The notes below the pieces were generated by a model. That model had not been told where the DNA came from, made no database searches, and was given only the letters and a program-made list of their open reading frames with translations. From Ciceribacter sp. T2.26MG-112.2 (GTDB taxonomy: Bacteria > Pseudomonadota > Alphaproteobacteria > Rhizobiales > Rhizobiaceae), in assembly GCF_900492205.1 (NCBI RefSeq), contig NZ_UEYQ01000002.1, positions 310,001-374,000 of the forward strand: a stretch of DNA of 64,000 nucleotides, written 5' to 3'. Position numbers and translations under genes: made by a program. Shown in pieces: positions 26,185 through 35,647 of the stretch (position 1 is its first letter; every line of letters starts with the position of its first letter).

Positions 26185-27558
26185 ATGATCGATCCCAAGC
26201 TACTCGCATCCCGCTTTCCCGACGATTTCACCTTCGGTGTGGCCACCGCCTCCTACCAGATCGAAGGGGCGTCCAAGGCCGATGGGCGCAAGCCGTCGAT
26301 CTGGGATGCGTTTTCCAACATGCCGGGCCGGGTCTATGGCCGGCACAATGGCGATGTCGCCTGCGACCACTACAATCGCTGGGAGGACGATCTCGACCTG
26401 ATCAAGGACATGGGCGTGTCGGCCTATCGCTTCTCGATCGCCTGGCCGCGCATCATTCCCGACGGCACGGGTCCGATCAACGAGAAGGGTCTCGACTTTT
26501 ACGACAGGCTGATCGATGGCTTGAAGGCGCGCGGCATCAAGGCCTTCGCCACGCTCTACCATTGGGACCTGCCGCTGACGCTGATGGGCGACGGCGGCTG
26601 GACGGCGCGTTCGACGGCCTATGCCTTCCAGCGCTATGCCAAGGTGGTGATGGCGCGACTGGGTGACCGGATGGATGCGGTCGCGACCTTCAATGAGCCG
26701 TGGTGCTCGGTCTGGCTGTCGCATCTTTACGGCGTGCATGCGCCGGGAGAGCGGAACATGGATGCGGCGCTGCATGCGCTGCACTATACCAATCTGGCCC
26801 ATGGCCTCGGCATCGACGCGATCCGCCAGGTGGCGCCGCAGGTGCCGGCCGGTCTGGTGCTGAACGCGCATGAAGTCATCCCCGGATCCGACGGCCAAGC
26901 CGACCGGGCGGCGGCGGAACGGGCCTTCCAGTTCCACAACGGCGTGTTCTTCGATCCGGTATTCAAGGGCGAATATCCGGCCGATTTCCTCTCGGCGCTC
27001 GGAACCCGCATGCCGAAGATCGAAGCGGGCGACCTGGAGGTCATCAGCCAGAAGACTGATTGGTGGGGGCTCAACTACTACACGCCGATGCGGGTGGCAG
27101 ACGATCCGACACCGGGCGCGGAGTTTCCGGCGACGGTCGCCGCGCCGCCGGTTTCCACGGTCAGGACCGATATCGGCTGGGAGGTCTACGCGCCGGCGCT
27201 GAAGTCGCTGGTGGAGGGGCTCTATCAGCGCTACGAACTGCCGGTCTGCTACATCACCGAGAATGGTGCCTGCTACAACATCGAGGTCGAAAACGGCGCG
27301 GTCGACGACCAGCCGCGCCTCGACTACTACGCCGAGCACCTGAACGTCGTCGCCGACCTGATCAAGGACGGCTATCCGATGCGCGGCTATTTCGCCTGGA
27401 GCCTGATGGACAATTTCGAATGGGCGGAAGGCTATCGCATGCGCTTCGGACTGGTCCATGTCGATTACGACACCCAGGTGCGCACGGTGAAGAAGAGCGG
27501 AAAATGGTTTGGCGAACTGGCCGCCCAGTTTCCGAAGGGCAATCACAAGGTCGGGTGA
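26185..27558 (+). CDS. Beta-glucosidase, glycoside hydrolase family 1
   Basis: 457 aa from ATG 26185; no signal peptide, so cytoplasmic. The family N-terminal motif FTFGVATASYQIEGA (residues 15-29) is present. The acid/base Glu is E171 in TFNEPW and the nucleophile is E359 in YITENGA; the aglycone-side FAWSLMDNFEWAEGY is conserved. It hydrolyses beta-glucosides or related beta-glycosides. No clear Shine-Dalgarno precedes the ATG. It lies 168 bp after the dehydrogenase and may be the last gene of the sugar cluster. Confidence 0.95.
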   Translation: MIDPKLLASRFPDDFTFGVATASYQIEGASKADGRKPSIWDAFSNMPGRVYGRHNGDVACDHYNRWEDDLDLIKDMGVSAYRFSIAWPRIIPDGTGPINEKGLDFYDRLIDGLKARGIKAFATLYHWDLPLTLMGDGGWTARSTAYAFQRYAKVVMARLGDRMDAVATFNEPWCSVWLSHLYGVHAPGERNMDAALHALHYTNLAHGLGIDAIRQVAPQVPAGLVLNAHEVIPGSDGQADRAAAERAFQFHNGVFFDPVFKGEYPADFLSALGTRMPKIEAGDLEVISQKTDWWGLNYYTPMRVADDPTPGAEFPATVAAPPVSTVRTDIGWEVYAPALKSLVEGLYQRYELPVCYITENGACYNIEVENGAVDDQPRLDYYAEHLNVVADLIKDGYPMRGYFAWSLMDNFEWAEGYRMRFGLVHVDYDTQVRTVKKSGKWFGELAAQFPKGNHKVG

Positions 27559-27603
27559 GACCCTGGACGCTCCTTCGATGTGAAGGCTATCGATCCCGGG
27601 TCT

Positions 27604-28002
27604 TCAGCCCAGCTTGACGATGTTCTGATCGGTGCGCTCGGCGTCGTTCCGCCTGTCGAACTCGGCGCGGGCCGCGTGAATCTTGTCGTGATTGGCAAAG
27701 ACCCAGCCGCCCATGGCCTGGATCGGCTCGCGCAATGACTGGCCAAGCGCGGTCAGTTCGTATTCGACGCGCGGCGGCACCGTCGGATAAACGGTCCGCT
27801 TGACCAGTCCATCGCGCTCCAGGGCCCGAAGCGTCAGCGTCAGCATGCGCTGCGAGACGCCGACGACGGCGCGCTTGAGATCGCTGAAGCGGGCCGGGCC
27901 GTCGCCCAGCATCATGATGACCAGCACGCTCCACTTGTCACCGATGCGCGACAGCATTTCGCTCACCGTCTGGCATTTCGCCGGGTCATAGTGTTTCGGC
28001 AT
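27604..28002 (-). CDS. HxlR-family (DUF24) winged-helix regulator
   Basis: 132 aa from ATG 28002 ([20 protein letters not shown]). The single winged-helix domain has [20 protein letters not shown] and [19 protein letters not shown]. Cys10 near the N-terminus is placed like the redox- or quinone-sensing Cys of HxlR members such as YodB, HypR and QorR. It is divergent from the nitroreductase gene, a standard pairing in which the regulator responds to electrophiles, quinones or disulfide stress. Confidence 0.9.
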   Translation of the reverse strand: MPKHYDPAKCQTVSEMLSRIGDKWSVLVIMMLGDGPARFSDLKRAVVGVSQRMLTLTLRALERDGLVKRTVYPTVPPRVEYELTALGQSLREPIQAMGGWVFANHDKIHAARAEFDRRNDAERTDQNIVKLG

Positions 28003-28026
28003 CCTGCTTCTCCCTGTTGGTAACAA

Positions 28027-28164
28027 AAATGTGCCTTCTTGTCGGAGATTTCAAGTTCTCTATTTAGGCTTGGTTACTAATAAATACCGAGTGCTTCGCC
28101 GTGCAACGACCAGTCCCAAGGGGCGTGAGCGGCGCGCGCGGTCAACCAGGAAAGCAGTGTTTCC
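28027..28164. promoter_or_regulatory. Divergent promoter region of the HxlR and nitroreductase genes
   Basis: AT-rich 138-bp region. TTGGTAACAAAAATG (28017-28031) and TTGGTTACTAATAAATACC (28070-28088) resemble each other and the TTAC-type half sites of HxlR/YodB operators. No single promoter could be fixed. Confidence 0.4.
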
Positions 28165-28797
28165 ATGCTCATCGAAAAGCTCAACTGGCGCTATGCCACC
28201 AAGAAGATGGACCCCGCCAAGCCGGTGTCCGAAGACAAGATCGACCGCATCCTTGAAGCGGCGCGGCTGGCCCCGACCTCCAGCGGTCTGCAGCCCTTCG
28301 AGATCATCGTGGTCAAGGACAAGCAGACGCGGGAAAAGATCCAGGCGATCGCCTGGAACCAGGCCCAGGTCACCGAAGCTTCGCATCTGCTCGTCTTCGC
28401 CGCCTGGGACAATTACACGCCGGAGCGGATCAACGGCATGTTCGACCTGGTCAATGCCGAGCGCGGCTTCACCAACGAGGGCTGGGAAAACTATCGCCAG
28501 ATGCTGCTCGACACCTATCCGCCGCGCGATCCGCAGGTGAATTTCGAGCATGCGGCGCGCCAGGCCTATATCGGCTTTGGCCTTGCGCTGACGGCGGCGG
28601 CCTTCGAAGGCGTCGATTCCACCCCGATGGAGGGTTTCGATGCGGCGAAGCTCGACGAGATCCTGAAGCTTCGCGAGCGCGGCTTGCGTTCGGTGACGAT
28701 CCTGCCGATCGGCTACCGCGCCGCGGACGGCGACTGGCTGGTCAACCTCAAGAAGGTTCGCCGCGCCAGGGAAGACTTCGTCACCGTCGTGGAGTGA
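28165..28797 (+). CDS. NAD(P)H-dependent nitroreductase-like flavoprotein
   Basis: FMN oxidoreductase of the nitroreductase superfamily (NfsB/YdgI-like), 210 aa. The FMN-phosphate contact region is RYATKKMDPAKPVSED (residues 9-24) and RLAPTSSGLQPFEIIVV; LPIGYRAADGDWL is the usual C-terminal block. Such enzymes reduce quinones, nitro compounds or other electrophiles in the cytoplasm. The divergent HxlR gene is its likely regulator. Confidence 0.92.
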   Translation: MLIEKLNWRYATKKMDPAKPVSEDKIDRILEAARLAPTSSGLQPFEIIVVKDKQTREKIQAIAWNQAQVTEASHLLVFAAWDNYTPERINGMFDLVNAERGFTNEGWENYRQMLLDTYPPRDPQVNFEHAARQAYIGFGLALTAAAFEGVDSTPMEGFDAAKLDEILKLRERGLRSVTILPIGYRAADGDWLVNLKKVRRAREDFVTVVE

Positions 28798-29227
28798 GTG
28801 ATGGGGCGTGTCGGGCTTTGCTGCTCGGCACGCTTACCGCCTTCGAGCGCGTCGTTTCTCCGCGGCCCCCGTCCGGGGTCGTCGTTTTCTTCGAGCCAGT
28901 CGCCCCTTCTCGGCTCTTTCCATGCAATCCGATGTTTGGACGAATTTTCCGCCTTTTGCCGGATAGGGCGGAAAATCGTCTCTGGTCGGTTGCGAGTTGA
29001 GGGTGGCATAAGGAGTGCAGATTACCGCCGCGCAAGACAGACATGCGTTCGGCGAGTTTGAAAAGGTGAATGCAAAGATGCTAGAGCGGCGCCTTACCGT
29101 CCGAATGTGTATGTCGAGATAGACCATCCGGCAGACCATCATCTTTGCCGCTTCAAGCGGTGTTCACCGAAGAGACTTGCATGACCCATCGATCCATCCC
29201 GCGCGACGCCTCCCATGGGGGCTTGCG
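28798..29227. other. 430-bp gene-free region before metNIQ
   Basis: No supported gene. A 10-bp stem ATTTTCCGCC / GGCGGAAAAT (28944-28976) could end the nitroreductase transcript. The region should hold the metN promoter; I looked for a SAM-II or other SAM riboswitch and could not make one fit. Confidence 0.5.
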
Positions 29228-30304
29228 ATGAGCGTTCCCGCAAATCAGCAGAGTTCGCGCCCCATGGTCGCCTTCGAAGGCGTGACCAAGCGTTTCGGCG
29301 GCACCAGGGGCCAACCGGCCTTCACCGCACTGGCGGGCGTCGACTACAGCGTACCCAAGGGTTCGATCACCGGCATCATCGGCCGTTCCGGCGCGGGAAA
29401 GTCGACCATGATCCGACTGGTCAACGGGCTTGAACTGCCGTCTTCCGGCAAGGTGCTGGTCGACGGCGTCGATGTCGGCGCGCTGGATGACGCAGCGCTT
29501 CGCACGCTGCGCCGAGAGATCGGCATGATCTTCCAGCACTTCAATCTCCTGTCGTCGCGCACGGTGTTCGACAATATCGCGCTGCCGCTGGAGATCGCCG
29601 GTACCGACAGTCAAACCATCGAGGCGCGGGTGCGACCGCTGATGGAACTGGTGGGGCTTTCCGACAAGGCCGGCCGATATCCGGCGGAACTGTCCGGCGG
29701 CCAGAAGCAGCGCGTCGGCATTGCCCGGGCGCTCGCCACCGAGCCCAAGCTGCTGCTCTCGGACGAGGCGACCTCCGCGCTCGATCCGGAAACGACGCAG
29801 TCGATCCTCGAACTGCTGAAGACCATCAACCGCGATCTGGGCCTGACCGTTCTCCTGATCACCCACGAAATGGAAGTGGTGAAGACCATCGCCTCGCAGG
29901 TGGCGGTGATCGATCGGGGCCTGATCGTCGAGCATGGTCGGACCTTCGACGTATTCACGGCGCCCCAACACGAGACGACCCGGGCGCTTTTGTCGGCCTC
30001 GATCGGCGCGAAGCTGCCCGACTGGATCCGCTCCGACCTGAAGACCGAGCCGTCGCCCGGTGATCGCGCGCTCGTGCGGCTGATCTTCTTCGGCGACACG
30101 GCGTTCCAGCCGCTGACAGCGCGGCTCGTCGCGGAACTTGGCGCGGACGTCAACATCCTGGCAGGGGCCATCGACGAGATCGCCGGCGAGCCCTTCGGGT
30201 CGCTCGTCGTTTCCTATCCGGCCGATCCGGCTACGCTGGACAAGGCGCAACGCTTCTACCTTGAAACAGGTCTTGCCACGGAGGTGATCGGCTATGGCGT
30301 ATGA
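29228..30304 (+). CDS. metN: Methionine ABC transporter ATP-binding protein
   Basis: About 358 aa if started at ATG 29228; ATG 29264 ([11 protein letters not shown]) is an alternative and ATG 29177 is unlikely. Walker A is GRSGAGKST (about residues 52-60), signature [15 protein letters not shown], and [15 protein letters not shown] is the MetN-type Walker B. The C-terminal ~90 residues form the NIL/ACT-like domain that binds methionine and inhibits transport when the cytosolic pool is high. It heads the metNIQ operon and overlaps metI by 11 bp. Confidence 0.95.
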   Translation: MSVPANQQSSRPMVAFEGVTKRFGGTRGQPAFTALAGVDYSVPKGSITGIIGRSGAGKSTMIRLVNGLELPSSGKVLVDGVDVGALDDAALRTLRREIGMIFQHFNLLSSRTVFDNIALPLEIAGTDSQTIEARVRPLMELVGLSDKAGRYPAELSGGQKQRVGIARALATEPKLLLSDEATSALDPETTQSILELLKTINRDLGLTVLLITHEMEVVKTIASQVAVIDRGLIVEHGRTFDVFTAPQHETTRALLSASIGAKLPDWIRSDLKTEPSPGDRALVRLIFFGDTAFQPLTARLVAELGADVNILAGAIDEIAGEPFGSLVVSYPADPATLDKAQRFYLETGLATEVIGYGV

Positions 30305-30962
30305 CATGCTCATCGGACTCCTGGCCAAGGCGCTCTGGCAGACGATGCAGATGGTGGTCGCTGCCGGCGTGATCGGCACGATCATCGGGCTGCCGATCGG
30401 GGTTTTCCTGGCAACCAGCGGCAAGGGCGAGCTTTTTCCCGCCCCGACCGTCAACCGCATCGTCGGGCTGGTCGTCAACGCGGCGCGGTCCACGCCGTTC
30501 ATCATTCTCGTCGTGGCGATCATCCCGTTCACCCGGCTGGTCACCGGAACGTCGATCGGCACGGCGGCGGCCATCGTGCCGTTGACCGTCGCCACGATCC
30601 CGTTCATCGCCCGGCTGATCGAATCGGCGATCCGCGAGGTCGACAAGGGCCTGATCGAGGCGGCGCGCGCCATGGGTGCCACCCCGTTGCAGATCGTCAC
30701 CAAGGTCCTGCTCGCGGAAGCCAAGCCCGGCATTGCCATGGCGCTGACGCTGACGGCGGTCAGCCTGATCGGCTATTCCGCCATGGTCGGTGCTGTCGGC
30801 GGCGGCGGTCTCGGCGATCTCGGCATTCGCTACGGCTACCAGCGCTTCATGCCGGACGTCATGCTGGCGGTGGTGGTGGTGCTGATCGTTCTGGTGCAGG
30901 CGGTGCAGAGCGCCGGCGACCACGTGGCGCGGCGCTTCGACAAGCGCAGCCGCAGCAACTGA
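30294..30962 (+). CDS. metI: Methionine ABC transporter permease
   Basis: 222 aa, five membrane segments. The coupling-loop motif [26 protein letters not shown] is the conserved EAA motif of the MetI type, and the ending [17 protein letters not shown] is characteristic. It imports D- and L-methionine with MetN and MetQ. Its start lies inside the end of metN, indicating translational coupling. Confidence 0.96.
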   Translation: MAYDMLIGLLAKALWQTMQMVVAAGVIGTIIGLPIGVFLATSGKGELFPAPTVNRIVGLVVNAARSTPFIILVVAIIPFTRLVTGTSIGTAAAIVPLTVATIPFIARLIESAIREVDKGLIEAARAMGATPLQIVTKVLLAEAKPGIAMALTLTAVSLIGYSAMVGAVGGGGLGDLGIRYGYQRFMPDVMLAVVVVLIVLVQAVQSAGDHVARRFDKRSRSN

Positions 30963-31005
30963 ATTCCCTTCGTCGGGAAAAATTGGAAAACCAAGGAGCA
31001 TACCC

Positions 31006-31782
31006 ATGAAGAAACTGATCGTCGCCGCCGCTGTCGCGGCACTCCTCTCCACCGCGGCTGTCGCGGAAGACATCAAGGTCGGGGTGACCGCCGGCGAGCA
31101 CGCCCAGATCATGGAAAAGGTTGCGGAAATCGCCGCGAAAAAGGGCCTGAACATCGAGATCCTCGAGTTCTCCGACTATGTCGTGCCGAACCAGGCGCTG
31201 GCCGATGGTGACCTCAACGCCAATTCCTTCCAGCACCAGCCGTATCTCGACAACCAGATCGCCGATCGCGGCTTCGACATCGTCAGTGTCGGCACCACCA
31301 TCACCACGCCGATGGGCGTCTACTCCAAGAAGGTCAAGAGCCTCGACGAGCTGACGGACGGCGCGACCGTCGCCATTCCGAACGACCCGACCAATGGCGG
31401 TCGCGCGCTTCTGGTCCTGGCTTCCAAGGGCCTGATCAAGGTCGATGGCGCCAAGGGCCTGAAGGTTGGTCCGGCCGACGTGACGGAGAACCCGAAGAAC
31501 ATTCAGTTCGCCGAGCTCGACGCCGCCCAGCTGCCGCGCTCGCTCGACGACGTCGATGCCGCCGTCATCAACACCAATTATGCGCTGGAAGCCGGCCTGC
31601 ATCCGAAGACGGACGCGATCGCCATCGAAGGCGAAAAGTCGCCCTATGCCAACGTGATTGCCGTGCGTTCCGCCGACAAGGATGCAGCCTGGGTCAAGAC
31701 GCTGGTTGAATCCTACCACGACGACAGCATCAAGGCCTTCATCAACGAAGAGTTCAAGGGCGCGCTTATCCCCTCGTTCTGA
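31006..31782 (+). CDS. metQ: Methionine-binding periplasmic protein
   Basis: 258 aa, NlpA/MetQ family. The signal peptide MKKLIVAAAVAALLSTAAVA ends near residue 20, with no lipobox Cys, so the protein is soluble in the periplasm rather than a lipoprotein. The fold motifs ITTPMGVYSKKVKSL and FQHQPYLDNQ are typical of the family. AAGGAG lies 8 nt before the ATG. It is the last gene of the metNIQ operon and is followed by a strong terminator. Confidence 0.95.
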   Translation: MKKLIVAAAVAALLSTAAVAEDIKVGVTAGEHAQIMEKVAEIAAKKGLNIEILEFSDYVVPNQALADGDLNANSFQHQPYLDNQIADRGFDIVSVGTTITTPMGVYSKKVKSLDELTDGATVAIPNDPTNGGRALLVLASKGLIKVDGAKGLKVGPADVTENPKNIQFAELDAAQLPRSLDDVDAAVINTNYALEAGLHPKTDAIAIEGEKSPYANVIAVRSADKDAAWVKTLVESYHDDSIKAFINEEFKGALIPSF

Positions 31783-31851
31783 TCGGGCTTGCTTCTGCTC
31801 ACCTCCGGGCTCGTTCCGGGGGTGAGGCGGAAACGGAAGCCGATCGTGCCG

Positions 31852-31895
31852 CTGAAATGACAAGGCCCGCCGGAAGGCGGGCCTTGTCATTTCAG
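31852..31895. terminator. 20-bp perfect terminator stem after metQ
   Basis: Arms 31852-31871 and 31876-31895 are exactly complementary around a GGAA tetraloop. AT-rich outer ends make it work for both metQ and the convergent small-protein genes. Confidence 0.9.
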
Positions 31896-31901
31896 GCGAA
31901 C

Positions 31902-32021
31902 TTACTCGCCGGGATGCAATTTCGTTCGATCGTCGTGACGTTCTTCCAAGCGGACGGCAATGTAGCCCAGCGCAACGACGACGAGGGGAGTGATGACGAA
32001 AGCCAGTGTCCAGGTGCTCAT
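31902..32021 (-). CDS. Small single-pass membrane protein (39 aa)
   Basis: Starts at ATG 32021 (MSTWTLAFVITPLVVVALGY). One hydrophobic helix (about residues 5-23) is followed by a charged tail (RLEERHDDRTKLHPGE). Its ATG overlaps the stop of the upstream 78-aa gene as ATGA, which is good evidence that it is translated. No family recognised; the two probably act together in the membrane. Confidence 0.6.
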   Translation of the reverse strand: MSTWTLAFVITPLVVVALGYIAVRLEERHDDRTKLHPGE

Positions 32022-32254
32022 GGAACCAACCCTTTCAGAACACGTCTTGCCAATAAATGTAGTGCAATTGCGGAAAAAAGCCAGAGCCCTATGCCGACCA
32101 TGAGGCGTCCGCCCGTGATCACCATTCCGAAATTGCCGATATTGTAAAGATAGCCGGCGACAGGCGTGGCGATCCCGACCGTGAAACATGCGGTGGACGC
32201 CCGGTCGAGCGCATTGGCGAGCAGCTTCTTCTGTTCGTTGCGCACCTGTGTCAT
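32018..32254 (-). CDS. Small two-helix membrane protein (78 aa)
   Basis: MTQVRNEQKKLLANALDRAS forms a basic amphipathic N-terminus; two hydrophobic segments follow (about residues 22-40 and 45-67), with a basic C-terminus. Coupled by a 4-bp overlap to the 39-aa gene downstream. Function unknown. It sits 11 bp downstream of the trhO stop codon, so it may be in the trhO transcript. Confidence 0.65.
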   Translation of the reverse strand: MTQVRNEQKKLLANALDRASTACFTVGIATPVAGYLYNIGNFGMVITGGRLMVGIGLWLFSAIALHLLARRVLKGLVP

Positions 32255-32265
32255 CCGCTCACCGC

Positions 32266-33210
32266 TCAGCTGCCGATGTGCTTCTCGCCACGCTTCTTTG
32301 CCAGCGCGATCTGCATCTGGCGCTGACGATAGCGGTCGCGGTCGGCCTCGGTGCGGCTGTCGTAGCAGTGCGGGCAGGACACGCCTTCCTCGAATTTCGG
32401 CGACGTGACCTCTTCCGCGGTCAGCGGATAGCGGCAGGCGTGGCAGAGCGTGTGCTCGCCCTGCTTTAGCCCGTGGGTGATCGAGACGCGCTCGTCGAAG
32501 ACGAAGCAGGCGCCGTCCCAGAGGCTTTCTTCCGCCGGCACTTCCTCGAGATATTTGAGGATGCCGCCCTTGAGGTGGTAGACCTCGTCGAAGCCCATTT
32601 CCTTGGCAAAGGCCGTCGACTTTTCGCAGCGGATGCCGCCCGTGCAGTACATGGCGAGCTTCGGCTTGTTGTGCAGGCCGGGATTGTTGCGCATCCAGTC
32701 GGGGAATTCGCGGAAGGTCTTGATGTTCGGATCGATCGCGCCCTTGAATATGCCGATCGCCGTCTCATAGTCGTTGCGGGTGTCGATGACGATCGTCTCC
32801 GGGTCGGAGATCAACGCGTTCCAGTCCTTCGGCTCGACATAGGTGCCGACGATCTTGTTGGGGTCGATGTTCTCGACACCCATGGTGACGATCTCTTTCT
32901 TCAGCCGCACCTTCATGCGCAGGAAGGGCATTTTCGCCGCGCGGCTCTCCTTGTGCACCAGGCCTGAAAATTCCGGCTGGGAGCGGATGAAGGCGAGGAT
33001 TGTGGCGATGCCCTCGTCGGTCCCGGCGATGGTGCCGTTGATGCCCTCGGCGGCGAGCAGGAGCGTACCCTTGATGCCGTTTTCACGGGCCACGGCATCG
33101 AGTTCGGCGCGAAAGCTCTCGAAGCGCGGAAAGCGGGCGAAATGATAGAGCGCGGCGACGCAAAAGGCGCCGCCCTCTTCATGGCGAGGGGTCTGGAGAT
33201 CGTCGGTCAT
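32266..33210 (-). CDS. trhO: Rhodanese-related tRNA uridine 5-hydroxylase TrhO
   Basis: Oxygen-dependent formation of 5-hydroxyuridine at tRNA position 34 (YceA/TrhO family), 314 aa from ATG 33210. It has an N-terminal acylphosphatase-like domain ([12 protein letters not shown]), a central rhodanese domain with active Cys C189 in [11 protein letters not shown], and a C-terminal zinc-type cluster (CHACRYPL ... CPHCYDSR). The layout matches the family. The open frame continues upstream but lacks family sequence. Confidence 0.93.
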   Translation of the reverse strand: MTDDLQTPRHEEGGAFCVAALYHFARFPRFESFRAELDAVARENGIKGTLLLAAEGINGTIAGTDEGIATILAFIRSQPEFSGLVHKESRAAKMPFLRMKVRLKKEIVTMGVENIDPNKIVGTYVEPKDWNALISDPETIVIDTRNDYETAIGIFKGAIDPNIKTFREFPDWMRNNPGLHNKPKLAMYCTGGIRCEKSTAFAKEMGFDEVYHLKGGILKYLEEVPAEESLWDGACFVFDERVSITHGLKQGEHTLCHACRYPLTAEEVTSPKFEEGVSCPHCYDSRTEADRDRYRQRQMQIALAKKRGEKHIGS

Positions 33211-33367
33211 GGCTCGGGGAATACTGCCTCGGCCCCTGCCGCGCAACGATTTTCGCGCGGCGGAATGTGATTTGAAGTTTGTCAAGCGCATCCGGGATGG
33301 TCGATCGGACGGATGGTGAGGTCGGGAGCGAGGCCGCAACGCGGTTGGGTCAGAAGTTGGCCGGAGC

Positions 33368-34063
33368 CTAGAGCATGCGCTCGGGAATGCCGTTCTGCTC
33401 TGCCCAGGCCCGGAGCAATTGCAGCCTTCTCTTCGGGTAGCGGCCGATCGGCCCCTCGAGCAGATCCATCCGGTCGGTTCGGAAGCTGCGGAAGTCGTTG
33501 CGCAGCGTGCACCAGGCGAGGACCACGCGGGCGCCGAGGAAGAAGGTGAGGGCAAAGGGCCAGATCAACCGCTCGGACGCCTCGCCCTTTTCGTCGCGGT
33601 AGGCGATCCTCAAGCTCTGCTCGGAGCGGATGAACTGGCGCATGCGGGCGAGATCCACACGGTCCTCAGGCAGCGGCAGTCCCGGGCCTGCAAACAGCGT
33701 GCTTGCCGTCAGTTCGTCGCGCAGGTCGCCCGGCAGGACGTCGGTGATCTTGGACAGCGCATCGCGGGCGGAGAGCGCCAGTTCCGGGTCGGCGCGCTGA
33801 CCCACCAGTCGGGCGCCGAGCACCAGCGCTTCGATCTCCTCGCGGGAGAACATCAACGGCGGCAGCATGTAGCCGGGGCGCAGCACGTAGCCGACGCCCG
33901 CTTCGCCCTCGATATTGGCGCCCTGCGCCTGCAACGTGGCGATGTCACGGTAGAGCGTGCGCAGCGAAACGCCCAGTTCACACGCCAACGAAGCCCCGCT
34001 CACCGGCTGACGATGGCGGCGCAGGACCTGCAGCAGGGACAACAAGCGTTCAGAACGACTCAT
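33368..34063 (-). CDS. HTH/WYL-domain transcriptional regulator (YafY type)
   Basis: 231 aa. N-terminal DeoR-like HTH_11 ([34 protein letters not shown]), then a WYL domain from about residue 140 with [23 protein letters not shown] proteins bind nucleic acids or nucleotides and regulate varied genes, including DNA-repair and defence loci. The gene stands alone between trhO and the CHAD gene with no visible partner, so the target is unknown. Confidence 0.88.
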   Translation of the reverse strand: MSRSERLLSLLQVLRRHRQPVSGASLACELGVSLRTLYRDIATLQAQGANIEGEAGVGYVLRPGYMLPPLMFSREEIEALVLGARLVGQRADPELALSARDALSKITDVLPGDLRDELTASTLFAGPGLPLPEDRVDLARMRQFIRSEQSLRIAYRDEKGEASERLIWPFALTFFLGARVVLAWCTLRNDFRSFRTDRMDLLEGPIGRYPKRRLQLLRAWAEQNGIPERML

Positions 34064-34110
34064 CGCTCAACTATACAGGACTTGCTGCCAAAAAGTGTCA
34101 GCAGCGTCGG

Positions 34111-35022
34111 CTATTCGGTGGCAGCCGTGATCCACAGCGCCTCGACGATCGTGCCCTCGCGCGCCGGCGGGTCGCCGAAGACATGCTCGGCGATCGCAAG
34201 CGCGTCCCTGCGCAATTCCTGCTGCTGGCGGATGATGGCGCCGAGCAGGTGGGAGAATTCCTCGCCGCCGCCGATCAGCCCGGTTTCTCGGTCGAGAAGG
34301 TCGGCGAGCAGCGCAAGGTCGTGTTCATGGCCCAGCGTGTCCACCAATGCCTTGGCTTCGGCGCGCTTGGCACGCATGGCCGACGGCCAGATGTCGCGCA
34401 GCAACGACAGGTTCATCCAGTATGCCTGGCCGGCCTTGCGCAGTTCGTGAAAGACTTCCTCGTGAACGCTGCGATGGCAATCGTCCAGCGACGTGCGGGC
34501 CCGGGCCAGGCCCTTGCGCCAGCCCCTGGCGAGCAGCTTGGCGGCCTTGCGCGGGCTGGAGGGAAAGCTTGCCGTTTCCAGCGCGGTGATTGCCTCGCGA
34601 CAGGCCGAGATGGCATTGGAGACCTTTTCCGGCAGGTCTGTCTCGGCGAGCGCCCGTGCGTCACGACGTTCGGTGAGCGCCGCCCGTGCATGGGCAAGGG
34701 CGTTTCTCTCCTCATCGTTCAGCGCGTGGTTCTCAAGATAGGCGACGGTCTCGACGAGCGCCGTGGCATCGCGCACGACGGACAGTGTCCGGGCCGTATC
34801 GCGCAGCCGGGCATTCTCCACCGCACGGAACTGCTTCTGATCCAGGGCGACGAGGCGGTAGAGCGAACGTACCCGCTTGAACTTCTTGCGCGCCTCATGA
34901 ATGGCTTCGTGCAGGCCCTCGGGCTGCTCTTCCAGGGCGCTGACGGCGCGCCGGAGCTGTTCGCTCGCAACCGCAACGACCTCTTCGCCAAAGGGGCGGT
35001 CCGGCCTAATTCGATACGGCAT
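34111..35022 (-). CDS. CHAD-domain protein
   Basis: 303 aa from ATG 35022 (MPYRIRPDRPFGEE), with GAGG upstream; a TTG two codons earlier is possible. All-alpha CHAD domain with conserved His residues (LHEAIHEARKKFKRVRSLYR near the start, HEEVFHELRKAGQAYW in the middle, LGHEHDLALL later) that bind polyphosphate. It overlaps the CYTH gene by 17 bp. CYTH-CHAD pairs or fusions (E. coli YgiF) act on triphosphates and polyphosphate. Confidence 0.9.
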   Translation of the reverse strand: MPYRIRPDRPFGEEVVAVASEQLRRAVSALEEQPEGLHEAIHEARKKFKRVRSLYRLVALDQKQFRAVENARLRDTARTLSVVRDATALVETVAYLENHALNDEERNALAHARAALTERRDARALAETDLPEKVSNAISACREAITALETASFPSSPRKAAKLLARGWRKGLARARTSLDDCHRSVHEEVFHELRKAGQAYWMNLSLLRDIWPSAMRAKRAEAKALVDTLGHEHDLALLADLLDRETGLIGGGEEFSHLLGAIIRQQQELRRDALAIAEHVFGDPPAREGTIVEALWITAATE

Positions 35023-35494
35023 GCACAACCTCGGGCTTCAACCGTTCGGTGGCCAGCGCCTGGTTGGAATAGCGACGGTCGCCGGTGACCTCGCGTCCGA
35101 GCCAGTGCGGCAGCATCGGCCGGTCATCCTCCGACCGCATTTCCACCTCGGCGATGACCAGTCCCTGGAACGCCCCCTCGAAGACGTCGATTTCCCAGGT
35201 GAAGCCACCGATCTCCACCGTATAGCGCACCTTTTCGATGACGCTGCCGACGGCAAAGGAAATCATCTCGACGGCGTCTTCGAACGGGATGTCGTATTCG
35301 AACTCGTCCCGCACCAAGGCGGTCTTGCCGAACTTGACGGTCAGCTTGGCGGTCTCGTCATTGCTGGTCCGGACGCGGATCGAGCGGTCGTGATTGACGG
35401 AGAGATAGGCCTGGCGCATTGCCGTCGCGGATGTGGCCTGGTCCCGCCAGCTGTCGTTTATCACCAGGAACTTGCGCTCTATTTCTTTCGCCAT
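35006..35494 (-). CDS. CYTH-domain triphosphatase
   Basis: 162 aa from ATG 35494 (MAKEIERKFLVINDSW). EIERKFLV is the ExExK tunnel motif of CYTH/ThTPase enzymes; further basic and acidic strand residues (RQAYLSVN, IRVRTSN, KLTVKFG, EIDVFEG, AEVEM) match the triphosphate tunnel. It likely hydrolyses inorganic triphosphate in a metal-dependent way. It overlaps the polyphosphate-binding CHAD gene, supporting joint action. Confidence 0.93.
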   Translation of the reverse strand: MAKEIERKFLVINDSWRDQATSATAMRQAYLSVNHDRSIRVRTSNDETAKLTVKFGKTALVRDEFEYDIPFEDAVEMISFAVGSVIEKVRYTVEIGGFTWEIDVFEGAFQGLVIAEVEMRSEDDRPMLPHWLGREVTGDRRYSNQALATERLKPEVVHAVSN

Positions 35495-35647
35495 CTCACC
35501 ATCCATCGTGAAAATCCAGTTCAGCTTAGCCCAATTGGCCCATCGTGCAAACCAGCCCGTTCCTAGCGCGCGCATTTGTCTCGACAATGACACAGGTTCG
35601 CGATAATCCTTGGGCTGAATTCAATCGTTTGAAATGGATGGCAGACC

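Noticed and set aside
28798-29227. SAM-II or similar riboswitch before metNIQ
   Set aside because: I could not place the conserved pseudoknot strands, and metN is not a usual SAM-II target, so no call was made.
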